Shown one piece after another: positions 9,595 through 18,340 of a stretch of 31,023 nucleotides of DNA (within the stretch, counting starts at the first letter, position 1; each line of letters opens with the position of its first letter). The position numbers and the translations under genes are program-made. The stretch lies in IMG/VR virus record IMGVR_UViG_3300018411_000059, positions 1 through 31,023 of that record. One strand, 5' to 3'. This stretch comes from a virus. Below the pieces are notes generated by a model, which was not told the DNA's origin, ran no database searches, and was given only the letters and a program-made list of their open reading frames with translations.

Positions 9595-12496
9595 GTTGCG
9601 TAGCAGGAAGCGTAATTTGCGTGAGGAGAGGGGCAGTGATAAGGTCTTGAAGAAGGGCAGACCTATTAAGGCTGAGAAGACACGTGAGGAGATACGGTAT
9701 CAGGACGGTGGTGATGGTTTTGTAAAGTTCATTGAGGACTTTGTATGCTTTAAGATCTTTCCCATTAATGATCCCATGCCTCGATGGACACCTGTTAAGG
9801 AGTTGCCTGACACTCCTCACCCTGACACTTCACGCTCATACTGGGAGATGTGGCTTAAAGAGAAGGAAGTGTTAAAGAAGGCGTTAGAGATGGATGACAA
9901 CGGCAACTTCTTGCATCGTGTGATTGTTTTGTGCTGGATGCGTGGTGAGGGGAAGTGTCAGGCTAAAGGCTCAAAAGTTATTATGTGGGACGGGAGTTTG
10001 AGGAAGGTTGAAGACGTTCAGGTAGGTGATCTTCTTATGGGTGACGATTCAACACCTCGAAAAGTTTTAAGTCTTGCTTCTGGAGAAGAGGAGTTGTTTG
10101 AAGTTATTCCTTATAGAGGTACTCCTAAGACGTTCACAAAAGATCATGTACTATCTTTAAAGAACAGTTCAGGCAATGTTGTTGATATATCTATCAAGGA
10201 CTATTTATTAAAGAATAAGTCTTTTAAAAGGAGTCATTATCTTTATCATGTGCCTATTGAGTTTGAAGATAAGGAAGTTTCTATCAGTCCTTACTTTTTA
10301 GGGTTATGGCTTGGGGACGGTTCAAAGCATGCTACGCATATAACAACACCAGACAAAGAAATAGTTTCCTATCTTGAAGAGCATGCAGACTTATTAGGTT
10401 TGCGTGTTACAGAGCGTGTTAAGAATAAGGGAGAAAATAAAGCTAAGACTTATTGCACTGTAGGTTCAACACGAGGGGAGTACCATAATAATTCGTTATT
10501 ATGGAGAATGAAGGATTATGATCTTATTAATAATAAGCATATTCCTCATGATTATAAATGCAACTCAAGAGAGAAGCGTCTTGAACTTCTTGCAGGGATT
10601 ATTGACAGTGACGGATACTTAAATAGAAACTCGTTTCAAGTAACTCAAAAGAGTAAAACTTTGACTGACGATATTGCATTTCTTGCAAGGTCATTAGGTT
10701 TTTTTGTGAATGTTTCTAAGTGTACTAAAGGAATTAAGGAGACTGGTTTTTCTGGTGAGTACTACACTATTGGGATTTCTGGCGATTGTTCTATAATTCC
10801 TTGCAAGGTTGAAAGAAAGAAAGCTAGTGTTAGGAATCATAAGAAAGATGTACTTTGTACTGGGATTAAGGAGATTAAGAGTGCAGGCGTGCAGGAATAT
10901 TATGGGTTTGAGCTTGACGGTAATCATCGCTATGTTTTAGAGGACTTTACTGTAACTCATAATTCGTTTTTAGCATGCTTGATTCAGTTATGGAAGTTCT
11001 TTTGCTTTCCAGACCAGCAAATAGTACTAGGAGCTAACTCAAAAGATCAAAGTAAGTTTGTCCACTTTGACATTATCTGTGAGATCATTCAAAATTCTCC
11101 AAAACTTCTTGCAATAGTTAAGCGTGAGAACATACAACAGAAAGAAATACGCATCCTTGATGAGAATAAAAAGATTGTGAGTGCTATTAAGAGTATTAGT
11201 AGTTTTAGCGGTATTGTTTCTAACATTACTGGGTATACTTTTTCTGAAATCTTTGACATGAAAAACCCTAAGTTCTTTACGCAGCTTGACGGCTCTACAA
11301 GGAACGTGCCTAACGCTCTTGGAGTTATTGACAGTACAGTTTCAGAAAAGACTCACATACTTTATAGGTTGTACAAGGCTTATACTAAGGCTGAAGACCC
11401 TTCATTATTTTTCTCATATCGTTGTTCCCCTACTGCTGATGCGAACGATTTTTGGCATCCTTACATGACTCAGACACAATTAAACTCTTTTAAGACGAAG
11501 TTTTTGCCTGCAGATTATGATAGGTACTTTAAGAATACTTGGGAGAGTGGAGAAAATACTGTCTTTACTGAGGACATGATTAAGTGTTGTAGGTATATTG
11601 GTTTTGATGGGCAGTTAGGTATGCAGCAAAAACTAATAAGGCTATTTAAAGATGCTAAAAAGCTTGCAGAAAACCCTTCAATGAGGGAAATACCTGATTT
11701 TGCTCATGTAGATTCAGATTTACAAAAGGTTATTCCTATTAATAAGGTGTATTCCTTTAATGATGAGAGGGGAATCCCTAAAATGATGTCCCTTGAAGAA
11801 CTGCACAGGCTTTCTGACTATTATGATACTGATTTTTCTCTTGGTGTTGGGATTGACAGGGCTGACCCTCTTAAAGACGACCTTACAAGGGGTGCAAGGA
11901 CTATTGTGACTGCAATTCTTAAAGGTTTACATGGCAGCAGGAGTCATGTAGGTTTATATGAAGAGGCAGAGCAGGACTATATTTACTTTTGTGCTGGTAT
12001 GTGGCACTTAAAAGGGAACGATTTGAACTCAATCAAGGCTGTTCTTGACGAAATTGTGACTGAACTCTTCTCTATTGAGAGTGTTTGCGGTGAGAGATGG
12101 GGCTTATGGGATTTAGTTGACTGGTGTGATGATAATGACGTCACATTTTCGGCAATTAGTCCTACATACGACCTTCAAAAGACTGCATTCTCAGAATTAC
12201 ATACTCTTATAAGGGAAGGAAGATACAAAACTCCCTCAATCCCTATTCAGGGAAACACTTTTGACGACATTTTTCAGGAAGAAGCACTTAAATTTGTGCA
12301 TGATAGTAAGAATCGGTTTTATGGAAGTCCTGAAAAGCATGAAAACTACGGTGTGCAAGACGATTCTATGTTTGCTAAAGCTTGGGGACTTTATGGATTG
12401 AGGTTGTTAAACCCTGACGATTTTGTTAAAAGAAGTTTTAATAAGTTTATGGGTATGTTTATGGAAGATAAAAATAATAGGAGACTTATACAATGA
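9587..12496 (+). CDS. terL: terminase large subunit interrupted by an intein
   Basis: 969 residues as translated; 633 after removal of the intein (residues 124-459). The large subunit is the ATPase that drives DNA into the prohead and the nuclease that cuts concatemers. The joined extein restores a terminase-type Walker A, MRGEGK-S, with the intein between K123 and S460. A probable Walker B region is YTFSEIFD (E554). RNase H-like nuclease residues are probably D757 (GVGIDRADP) and D925/D926 (QDDSMFAKAW). GAGGTG precedes the ATG, and the gene overlaps its neighbours on both sides by 8 and 4 bases. Assignment as TerL is firm; the exact acidic residues are inferred from motif shape. Confidence 0.93.
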   Translation: MPKLRSRKRNLREERGSDKVLKKGRPIKAEKTREEIRYQDGGDGFVKFIEDFVCFKIFPINDPMPRWTPVKELPDTPHPDTSRSYWEMWLKEKEVLKKALEMDDNGNFLHRVIVLCWMRGEGKCQAKGSKVIMWDGSLRKVEDVQVGDLLMGDDSTPRKVLSLASGEEELFEVIPYRGTPKTFTKDHVLSLKNSSGNVVDISIKDYLLKNKSFKRSHYLYHVPIEFEDKEVSISPYFLGLWLGDGSKHATHITTPDKEIVSYLEEHADLLGLRVTERVKNKGENKAKTYCTVGSTRGEYHNNSLLWRMKDYDLINNKHIPHDYKCNSREKRLELLAGIIDSDGYLNRNSFQVTQKSKTLTDDIAFLARSLGFFVNVSKCTKGIKETGFSGEYYTIGISGDCSIIPCKVERKKASVRNHKKDVLCTGIKEIKSAGVQEYYGFELDGNHRYVLEDFTVTHNSFLACLIQLWKFFCFPDQQIVLGANSKDQSKFVHFDIICEIIQNSPKLLAIVKRENIQQKEIRILDENKKIVSAIKSISSFSGIVSNITGYTFSEIFDMKNPKFFTQLDGSTRNVPNALGVIDSTVSEKTHILYRLYKAYTKAEDPSLFFSYRCSPTADANDFWHPYMTQTQLNSFKTKFLPADYDRYFKNTWESGENTVFTEDMIKCCRYIGFDGQLGMQQKLIRLFKDAKKLAENPSMREIPDFAHVDSDLQKVIPINKVYSFNDERGIPKMMSLEELHRLSDYYDTDFSLGVGIDRADPLKDDLTRGARTIVTAILKGLHGSRSHVGLYEEAEQDYIYFCAGMWHLKGNDLNSIKAVLDEIVTELFSIESVCGERWGLWDLVDWCDDNDVTFSAISPTYDLQKTAFSELHTLIREGRYKTPSIPIQGNTFDDIFQEEALKFVHDSKNRFYGSPEKHENYGVQDDSMFAKAWGLYGLRLLNPDDFVKRSFNKFMGMFMEDKNNRRLIQ
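9956..10963 (+). other. LAGLIDADG intein inside TerL Walker A
   Basis: 336 residues. It starts with C124 (CQAKGSKVIMWDGSLRKV, a typical intein block A), includes a block B-like TFTKDHVLSL, and ends with block G VTHN (N459) before S460, the +1 nucleophile. Splicing would join K123 to S460. Two LAGLIDADG motifs are present, LGLWLGDG (238-245) and LAGIIDSDG (335-343), each with acidic residues in place, so the homing endonuclease may be active. Block F is near YYGFELDGNHRYVLEDF. All splice-junction residues look intact. Insertion in the ATP-binding loop is typical of inteins, which favour conserved active sites. Confidence 0.93.
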
Positions 12497-14169
12497 ATGA
12501 TATTTTTGAAGGAACTGCAGAAGAAGTCAAAAGTATTGTTGACAATTTGAATGAAAATCAGCTTCATTCAATCGCTCAACAGTATTTACCTCAGCAGTTT
12601 AGTTCAGGAACAGCTAGAATTGATGAGGATGGGTTTGCTGTAGATGCTTACTCTGAGTTGGATGACGGGAATGAGAACTTAACTGAGTTACAGAGGCTGT
12701 GTTGGAAGAAATTTTCAACAAACCCTCAAATAAGGTCTTATGTTGCTGACTATAAAGGGGGATTAACTGGTAAGGGCTTTAATGTTGTGTCTGATATAAA
12801 AGACATACACGAATTTGTGAAGGAAGTTTCAGAAGATATTCGGAATGAGCTTTTTAATAACATGACAAAGTATGTTGCAAGGAGTGAGATTGAAGGTGAG
12901 CTTTTTTTAATGCTCACAGCTCATGATTCAGGCTTTTGTGAGGTTGATTTTATCTCACCATCAGCTCTTACTGGTGGTGATAAAGGTAGTGGAGTGTTTT
13001 TTCACCCTAAAAAACAGACAATGCCTCTATGTTACGAAGTGTCCTTTTCTGATGAAGCTGAAACAGTTTATATCCCTTCAATTTACTGTGCGTACCTTGA
13101 TAACCCTTTCAAAGCCCTAGAAAAGAATGCTTCATTTGATAAAAAGAAGCTTAAATTTGCTCAGGATGCTAATTTTAAAGAGTTGGGCGGTTATAGACGG
13201 TTTATAACAAGGTGGGACAAGGGCGTTTTAAGAAAAAGAAACGCTTCACACATTGTTTGCACGATTAACTGGATTGATCAGTATGAACAATTAAAGAAAT
13301 GGGAAATTTTACATAAAAAATCTTCAGGAAGTTATTTATGGGTTGTGGAGATGGAAGATACAAAAGCTTTTAAAACTTGGCTTTCTATGACACCTGAACA
13401 AAAACAAGAGACAGGCATTTTTGCTGAAAAGACTCCTGGTGGAACTTTAATGCTGCCTCCTGGACTTACTATGAAATGTCACAACCCTAACTTGCCTAAA
13501 ATTTCTGATACTGATACTGATATTATGCAGATGGTGACTTCTGGACTTAATACTTCAGATCATGCCCTAACAGGGAAGTCTTCTGGCAGCACCTTTGCAG
13601 GAGTTAAAGAAACTGGTAAGTCTGCAACTGATAGAATGCAGAATGAAATAGAGTATTTTGAACGGTTTTTAAGGTATGATTTTTGGAGACATATTTTTTA
13701 TATAAAGAATGCTTTAGACCCTAAATTTAAGATTGAGTTTAATGTGAAGGAAGTTTGGGATTTTGAAGAGGAGTCTGGTGAACCTAAGTTTTCCACAGTC
13801 ACAAAAAAGGCTCATGATCTTATTTATTTTGATTTCCCAACCTCAGAAGTCCAGAATGTTGTAGAAAAAGCAAACGCATACTTAGGAAGTAAACATGCTG
13901 CAGTTACTGATTCTTTAGGTATTCCTTATTCTACAGTCGCAAAACGTTTAGGATTTAGTTCTTACCCTTATTTAAGGCTCAAGAAAGCTTCTGAAGATGC
14001 AAAATATCCAGAACTCTTGACTGAAGCAGAGGCAGAAGCTAATGTAGAAGATGCAAGTGAGCCTGCTCAGGAAGACGAAAAAGAAGAGAAAGATAAGAAA
14101 GATGATGGCAATAATGAGGGTAAAAAAGATAAGAAAGATGGCAAAAACAAAAAAGATGGAGGAAAATAA
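12493..14169 (+). CDS. portal protein
   Basis: 558 residues directly after the large terminase with an ATGA overlap; AGGAGA precedes the ATG. Portal proteins form the dodecameric ring at one head vertex through which DNA enters and to which the terminase and tail bind. Position and size, helical stretches such as LTELQRLCWKKFSTNPQIRSYVADY, and the mid region EQLKKWEILHKKSSGSYLWVV fit siphophage portals. The last 50 or so residues are a low-complexity Lys/Asp/Glu tail (EDEKEEKDKKDDGNNEGKK), an odd extension that may be disordered. The role is called from context and general appearance, not from an aligned family. Confidence 0.85.
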   Translation: MNDIFEGTAEEVKSIVDNLNENQLHSIAQQYLPQQFSSGTARIDEDGFAVDAYSELDDGNENLTELQRLCWKKFSTNPQIRSYVADYKGGLTGKGFNVVSDIKDIHEFVKEVSEDIRNELFNNMTKYVARSEIEGELFLMLTAHDSGFCEVDFISPSALTGGDKGSGVFFHPKKQTMPLCYEVSFSDEAETVYIPSIYCAYLDNPFKALEKNASFDKKKLKFAQDANFKELGGYRRFITRWDKGVLRKRNASHIVCTINWIDQYEQLKKWEILHKKSSGSYLWVVEMEDTKAFKTWLSMTPEQKQETGIFAEKTPGGTLMLPPGLTMKCHNPNLPKISDTDTDIMQMVTSGLNTSDHALTGKSSGSTFAGVKETGKSATDRMQNEIEYFERFLRYDFWRHIFYIKNALDPKFKIEFNVKEVWDFEEESGEPKFSTVTKKAHDLIYFDFPTSEVQNVVEKANAYLGSKHAAVTDSLGIPYSTVAKRLGFSSYPYLRLKKASEDAKYPELLTEAEAEANVEDASEPAQEDEKEEKDKKDDGNNEGKKDKKDGKNKKDGGK

Positions 14170-14171
14170 AG

Positions 14172-14200
14172 TTGACAATGTTATTTTGTTTCATTAATAT
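14172..14200 (+). promoter_or_regulatory. consensus sigma70-type promoter before the protease gene
   Basis: TTGACA (14172-14177), a 17-base spacer and TAATAT (14195-14200) lie in the 58-base gap after the portal gene. The -35 is a perfect match. It could boost capsid gene expression separately from the terminase genes. Confidence 0.7.
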
Positions 14201-14227
14201 GGTGTTAAACTGTGGGAGAGAGTATAT

Positions 14228-15628
14228 ATGAACAAATTTTTAGAAATTTTTCAACACACGCATTGGTTTATTGAGCCAGACTCCATGCACATGTTGTTCA
14301 ATTCACTCAAATCAGATAGCAGTGAAACAGCTTTTGAAGAAAAAATGAAATCTTTCTTCAGGGGCGAAGAAGATGATTCAAAAAGTGCTTATAAAGTCAA
14401 TAATGGTGTTGCTACAGTTCCTTTGTACGGTCCAATTTTTCCTCAAACGAATTTTATGACCTATTTAGGATATGCAACAGCCTTATCTGACCTTGAAGCT
14501 ATTTTTGAAAAAATCAAAAGCGATGATTCAGTAAAAAAGGTGATTCTGAATTGCCATTCTCCAGGAGGTGTTGTTTTTGGAGTAAACTCTTTTGCTGAGT
14601 ACCTTTCTAATTTTGAAAAAGAAGTACACACTTATGTTCCAGGAATGTGTTGTTCAGCAGCATACTGGATAGCATCAGCTACAGATAAAATTGTAGTTGA
14701 TGATACTGCTTTAGTTGGAAGTATTGGGGTAGTTTGCGATGTATTAAATCCTGAGCATGATCCATTCATCGAAGTAACAAACAGAAAATCCCCTAACAAA
14801 AGACCCAATCCAACTACAGAAGAAGGCAAGGGAGCCATTCAAGATGAACTTGATGCTCTTGCAAATGTGTTTTTTAGCACTGTAGCTGAAAACCGCAATG
14901 TATCTATCACAACTGTTGAAAACGATTTTGGAAAAGGAGGTGTTCTTGTAGGGAAGGATGCAATGAAGGCTGGAATGGTTGACAAAGTAGATAGCTTGAA
15001 GAAGTTTACAGAAGAATTGTTAAGTTCGATAACTTCAGGCGTTTCTGGTGATTATAATAGTAAAGATAATAATGAGGAGAATTTTATGAATCTTGAGGAA
15101 CTTCAGGCAGCACATCCGAAGCTCTGGAAAGAAATTGAAGCTAAGTTTGCTTCTGATAATGAAGCTAGTGGTGAAAAAGCTGGTGAAAAAGCTGCAACTG
15201 ATAATACTGCTGCTTTAGATCAGGTAAATGCTTCTATACAGAGTCTTACATCTGCTGTAAAAGCAATGAACGACAAGGTAAAAGCACTTGAGAAGAAAGA
15301 TGCTGTAAGAGATGAACAGGACATGCAGAATACTGCAAACACAATCGCTGATTCAGTCCTTGCAAGCACAAGACTTTCTTCCTTGATGAAAACAAAGGTT
15401 AAGAATGCAGTTAATTATGCTGACTATGTTTCAGAAGAAGGCTCTTTTGATAGTGCTAAGTTCAAAGAAGCTGTTGAAGCAGAAGCAGATGACTACAAAA
15501 AAGCACTTGCAGGACGTGTTGATGTTGAGGGTGCAGGCACTAACGATGATGTTGGTATGTCTGACGCAATGGAAGATGACAGTATTGATGCTCTTCTTGG
15601 CTCAATCGGCGTTGAAGCTGCAAAATAA
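14228..15628 (+). CDS. prohead protease (S49/SppA-like) fused to scaffold
   Basis: 466 residues. Residues about 55-265 look like an S49 peptidase: VATVPLYGPIFPQ, VILNCHSPGG, then GMCCSAAYWIASATDKI with probable nucleophile S143, followed by SIGVVCDV and NRKSPNK, where K187 is the likely general base. Such enzymes cleave the scaffold and other head proteins during maturation. Residues 287-466 are helical and charged, ending in an acidic tail, as in scaffold domains. An SD (GAGGAG) precedes the in-frame ATG at 15086, so a separate scaffold is probably made, as with lambda C/Nu3. Catalytic residues are inferred from motifs. Confidence 0.88.
   Translation: MNKFLEIFQHTHWFIEPDSMHMLFNSLKSDSSETAFEEKMKSFFRGEEDDSKSAYKVNNGVATVPLYGPIFPQTNFMTYLGYATALSDLEAIFEKIKSDDSVKKVILNCHSPGGVVFGVNSFAEYLSNFEKEVHTYVPGMCCSAAYWIASATDKIVVDDTALVGSIGVVCDVLNPEHDPFIEVTNRKSPNKRPNPTTEEGKGAIQDELDALANVFFSTVAENRNVSITTVENDFGKGGVLVGKDAMKAGMVDKVDSLKKFTEELLSSITSGVSGDYNSKDNNEENFMNLEELQAAHPKLWKEIEAKFASDNEASGEKAGEKAATDNTAALDQVNASIQSLTSAVKAMNDKVKALEKKDAVRDEQDMQNTANTIADSVLASTRLSSLMKTKVKNAVNYADYVSEEGSFDSAKFKEAVEAEADDYKKALAGRVDVEGAGTNDDVGMSDAMEDDSIDALLGSIGVEAAK
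15086..15628 (+). CDS. nested capsid scaffold protein
   Basis: 180 residues starting at M287 of the protease reading frame (MNLEELQAAHPKLWKEIEAK). GAGGAG lies six bases before this ATG. The product is helical, Ala/Lys/Glu-rich with a coiled-coil-like middle (LDQVNASIQSLTSAVKAMND) and acidic end (DDVGMSDAMEDDSIDALLG). In-frame nesting of the scaffold in the protease gene is established for lambda C/Nu3; here it is inferred from the SD and composition. The scaffold would guide assembly of the major capsid protein and then be degraded by the full-length protease. Confidence 0.75.
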   Translation: MNLEELQAAHPKLWKEIEAKFASDNEASGEKAGEKAATDNTAALDQVNASIQSLTSAVKAMNDKVKALEKKDAVRDEQDMQNTANTIADSVLASTRLSSLMKTKVKNAVNYADYVSEEGSFDSAKFKEAVEAEADDYKKALAGRVDVEGAGTNDDVGMSDAMEDDSIDALLGSIGVEAAK

Positions 15629-15641
15629 TTAAGGAGGATAA

Positions 15642-16346
15642 ATGACTTATTTAACAAGAGATTTTGAAGCAAATAAAGTGTTAAAAGGGCAAGGAAGTAC
15701 TGCTCACATAACACAGCTTCCAGACATACCGGGTGAAGCTCCTCTGCTTCATTCTCGTAGAGAGCAGGCACTGATTGTTGATACCACTATTAAAAAGGGC
15801 TTTGGTTTTCTTCCTAAAGGAACAGTACTTGCAAAAAGCGTAGCTTCTGACTACCTTGTGCCTTATGCAGCTTTAGGTTCTGATTACTGGAAGTCTCCTG
15901 CAGTATCTGATGTAGCAAATGAAGCATCTACAATCAGAGTTATGAAAGATGAAGCTTATATTTTTGAAGTAGGCGAAAGTCTTATTCTTGAGCAGGACGG
16001 TGAAACTTATCATGATGGTGGAGCTATTACTGCAGTAGATATGGATTCTTCTGAAGTATTTGCTGACATAACTTTTACTAACGCTACTGGCGCTGCTGCA
16101 GGTTTTACTGTTGCAAATAACACTAAGTGTTATTTAAAAGCAGGAACTACAGGTAAGTTCTCTGAAGCTGTATGTGTTCTTGACAAGTCTATGGACACTG
16201 GTTTTGGTGAGTATGCTGTTGGTGGAAACGCATCAATAATTCTTTCAAATGCTGTGTTTTATGAGCATGGTCTTTGGAATCTTGATGATTCTGGTAAAAC
16301 TGCCCTTAACGGGTACAATATCGGAAGATTTTTTGTAATAAGATAA
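15642..16346 (+). CDS. putative head decoration protein
   Basis: 234 residues, very strong SD (AAGGAGG). Located between protease/scaffold and major capsid genes, where lambda-type phages have the decoration (gpD-like) protein that binds the capsid surface and stabilises it after expansion. The segment KKGFGFLPKGTVLAKSVASDYLVPY resembles the 'G.VLGKI..G.Y.PY' beta motif of this group, followed by a larger beta-rich region (SSEVFADITFTNATGAAAGF). At 234 residues it is longer than the approximately 110 of lambda gpD. Call based on position and motif, moderate certainty. Confidence 0.7.
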   Translation: MTYLTRDFEANKVLKGQGSTAHITQLPDIPGEAPLLHSRREQALIVDTTIKKGFGFLPKGTVLAKSVASDYLVPYAALGSDYWKSPAVSDVANEASTIRVMKDEAYIFEVGESLILEQDGETYHDGGAITAVDMDSSEVFADITFTNATGAAAGFTVANNTKCYLKAGTTGKFSEAVCVLDKSMDTGFGEYAVGGNASIILSNAVFYEHGLWNLDDSGKTALNGYNIGRFFVIR

Positions 16347-16365
16347 ACAAGGGAGATTTTTATAT

Positions 16366-17586
16366 ATGGGTAAAGGCATTGATGGTATTCCAATTCTGCA
16401 TCTTGAAACGCTTAATAAGCTTGTTTCCAAGATGCCTAAGTCGCCGGACACTTTTTTTGTTAATAAGTTCGGAACAGACAAATGGGATTCAGACACTGTA
16501 AAATGGGATAAGGAATACGGTTCTGCAGGGATGACCCCTTTTGTAGCTCCTGGCGCTCCTGCTCCTTCTATAGGTCTTGATGGTTATGGTGAAGGTTCAG
16601 CTAAAGTTGCTTACTTCAAAGAGAAAATGTTCTTTGATGAAGAGCTTCTTAACAACCTTAGACAGGTTGGCACAAACAAGAAGATGAGAGGCGAAAAGCA
16701 GATTGCACGTGGTGTGAATAAGCTTTCACTCAGGATTGACAGAAGAAGAGAGTGGATGTGTTGTCAGATGGCTGTACATGGTGAGCTTACTTACACTCAG
16801 AAGGGTGGAACTAAGATTCATGTTGATTATGGCATTCCTGAAGACAACAAGATCACACTTGCTGACAATAGGAAGTGGGGCACTGGTGCTGATCGCAACC
16901 CTATCGAAGATATTTACGATGCAAAGCAGGCTTACTCAGAGAATCTAGGTAAAAGCCCTGATTACACACTTTGTAACAGCACTGTTCTTAAACTGCTTAT
17001 GTTTGACACAAAGCTTCAGGACATGTTGAAGAAGTCTGCATTTGGTGACGGTGATCTTTTTGCAAATCCTGAAAGAGTTATCGGTAATCTTATTGGTGTT
17101 GGGCCTCTTGCTATCTATGATGAATTTTACGAAGTTCCTGGATGGCTTGTGCAGAGTGTAAGCACTTCTGACACTGAAATCTTTGTTGAAGACGCTACTG
17201 ATTTTGCTGTTGGTGGTACTCTTTACTTCTGGAAGATGGCTGAGCCACTTTCAAAAGAAACAAGAACAATCACTGATGTAGATGTTGTTGCAGGGAAGTT
17301 GACTATTGATTCTGCACCTTCAAAGACTTACAAAGCAAGATTTGATAAAGTATGGATGCGTAGAAAGTATGTTGATGATAATGTTTTCCATCTTGGTTCT
17401 TGGACAAAAGATGGTGCCCCAGTAGCAGAAGTTGCTGAAGCACCTTATGGTCTTAAAGGGTCTTATGGTAAATTCATTGACAGAAAAGAAGAATGGGATC
17501 CAGATGGAATTTTCGTCAGAGCCCAAGATAAAGCTTTTCCACTTCTTTATCACCCTGACACAATGATGAAACTTACAGTACAGTAA
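16366..17586 (+). CDS. major capsid protein, lambda E-like
   Basis: 406 residues; GGGAGA lies ten bases before the ATG. The order protease-decoration-capsid and motifs such as KVAYFKEKMFFDEELL and LSLRIDRRREWMCCQMAVHGELTY are those of lambda gpE-type HK97-fold capsid proteins. Residues about 261-322 (VSTSDTEIFVEDATDFAVGG...ITDVDVVAGKLTIDSAPS) look like an inserted beta domain. The C-terminus (GIFVRAQDKAFPLLYHPDTMM) fits the capsid A-domain end. The gene is followed by a terminator, often seen after this highly expressed gene. Confidence 0.88.
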   Translation: MGKGIDGIPILHLETLNKLVSKMPKSPDTFFVNKFGTDKWDSDTVKWDKEYGSAGMTPFVAPGAPAPSIGLDGYGEGSAKVAYFKEKMFFDEELLNNLRQVGTNKKMRGEKQIARGVNKLSLRIDRRREWMCCQMAVHGELTYTQKGGTKIHVDYGIPEDNKITLADNRKWGTGADRNPIEDIYDAKQAYSENLGKSPDYTLCNSTVLKLLMFDTKLQDMLKKSAFGDGDLFANPERVIGNLIGVGPLAIYDEFYEVPGWLVQSVSTSDTEIFVEDATDFAVGGTLYFWKMAEPLSKETRTITDVDVVAGKLTIDSAPSKTYKARFDKVWMRRKYVDDNVFHLGSWTKDGAPVAEVAEAPYGLKGSYGKFIDRKEEWDPDGIFVRAQDKAFPLLYHPDTMMKLTVQ

Positions 17587-17596
17587 TTCAATATAT

Positions 17597-17616
17597 GGGG
17601 AGCTTGGCTCCCCTTT
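17597..17616 (+). terminator. hairpin terminator or attenuator after the capsid gene
   Basis: GGGGAGC (17597-17603), loop TTG, GCTCCCC (17607-17613), followed by only three T residues. The stem is strong but the T run is short, so partial termination or RNA processing is likely rather than a full stop. Confidence 0.65.
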
Positions 17617-17634
17617 AAATATAAAGGAGCAGAG

Positions 17635-17934
17635 ATGATTAAAGCAATCGTTACAAAAACAATGAAGTTTTCTGGAATGGGTGTTATTCCTTCTGGCAGT
17701 GTTTTTAAAGCGAAAACTAAAAAAGAACTTCCTGTAGAAATATTTAAAGAGATTGAAGCAGGCACAGGGCTTATTAAAGTGATTGAAGAAAAAGAAGCAA
17801 CTCCTGTAAAGAAAAAACCTCCTGCACAAAAGAAAGCAGAGCCTAAGCAGGAAGAAGTTGAAGAAAACACAGTTGAAGAAAAGAAAGAAGAAAAACCTTC
17901 AACAACCAGAACAAGAAGAAAAAGGACTAAATAA
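17635..17934 (+). CDS. small charged head-region protein
   Basis: 99 residues, AAAGGAG upstream. The N-terminal half is a short beta domain (MIKAIVTKTMKFSGMGVIPSGSVFKA) and the C-terminal half is low complexity, rich in Lys, Glu and Pro, ending in a basic tail (TTRTRRKRTK). It sits between the capsid gene and the connector gene, overlapping the latter by one base. The disordered basic end could contact DNA or the capsid interior, but the function is unknown. Confidence 0.7.
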   Translation: MIKAIVTKTMKFSGMGVIPSGSVFKAKTKKELPVEIFKEIEAGTGLIKVIEEKEATPVKKKPPAQKKAEPKQEEVEENTVEEKKEEKPSTTRTRRKRTK

Positions 17935-18329
17935 TGTTTGCAGATTTAGAAGCTGTAATTACAACAGTAAATTCGCAATTAACCAGTATTTCTGGTAGGG
18001 TAGAAACGCCTGTAGTAGAAAATGCTTGTGATATGGCTTCTAAAGAAACAGGCGTTGTTTTCCCTTTATTTAATAATAAAGAAGAATATTGGCTTGTGCA
18101 ACGTGCAGTCAGACACGTTATTGCAGACTTACGTTTGCAAAATAGTCCTAAATTTAAGATAAATTCAATGCACTTGAATCAACGCTTTGATCATTACACA
18201 AAACTCGTTGAAGAGTATGATTTGAAGTTTAAAGAAGCATTAGAAGAAGACCCCTCTTTATTTCCTTCTATGTCCTCATCTTCATCTTCAGGAAATTCTG
18301 ATTTCATCACTTACATTCCTACAATTTAA
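17934..18329 (+). CDS. putative head-tail connector (adaptor) protein
   Basis: 131 residues starting in a one-base overlap with the previous stop. Helical throughout (DLEAVITTVNSQLTSISG, YWLVQRAVRHVIADLRLQ, FDHYTKLVEEYDLKFKEAL), with a Ser-rich linker (SSSSSSGNSD) near the end. Size, helix content and position just after the capsid gene fit adaptor proteins that bind under the portal (HK97 gp6/SPP1 gp15 class). Assigned by context; no diagnostic motif. Confidence 0.6.
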   Translation: MFADLEAVITTVNSQLTSISGRVETPVVENACDMASKETGVVFPLFNNKEEYWLVQRAVRHVIADLRLQNSPKFKINSMHLNQRFDHYTKLVEEYDLKFKEALEEDPSLFPSMSSSSSSGNSDFITYIPTI

Positions 18330-18340
18330 AGGAGTTTAAT

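Noticed and set aside
17320-17829. 169-residue minus-strand ORF over the end of the capsid gene
   Set aside because: Cys/Phe-rich antisense translation, spans the capsid terminator and the next gene, no SD.
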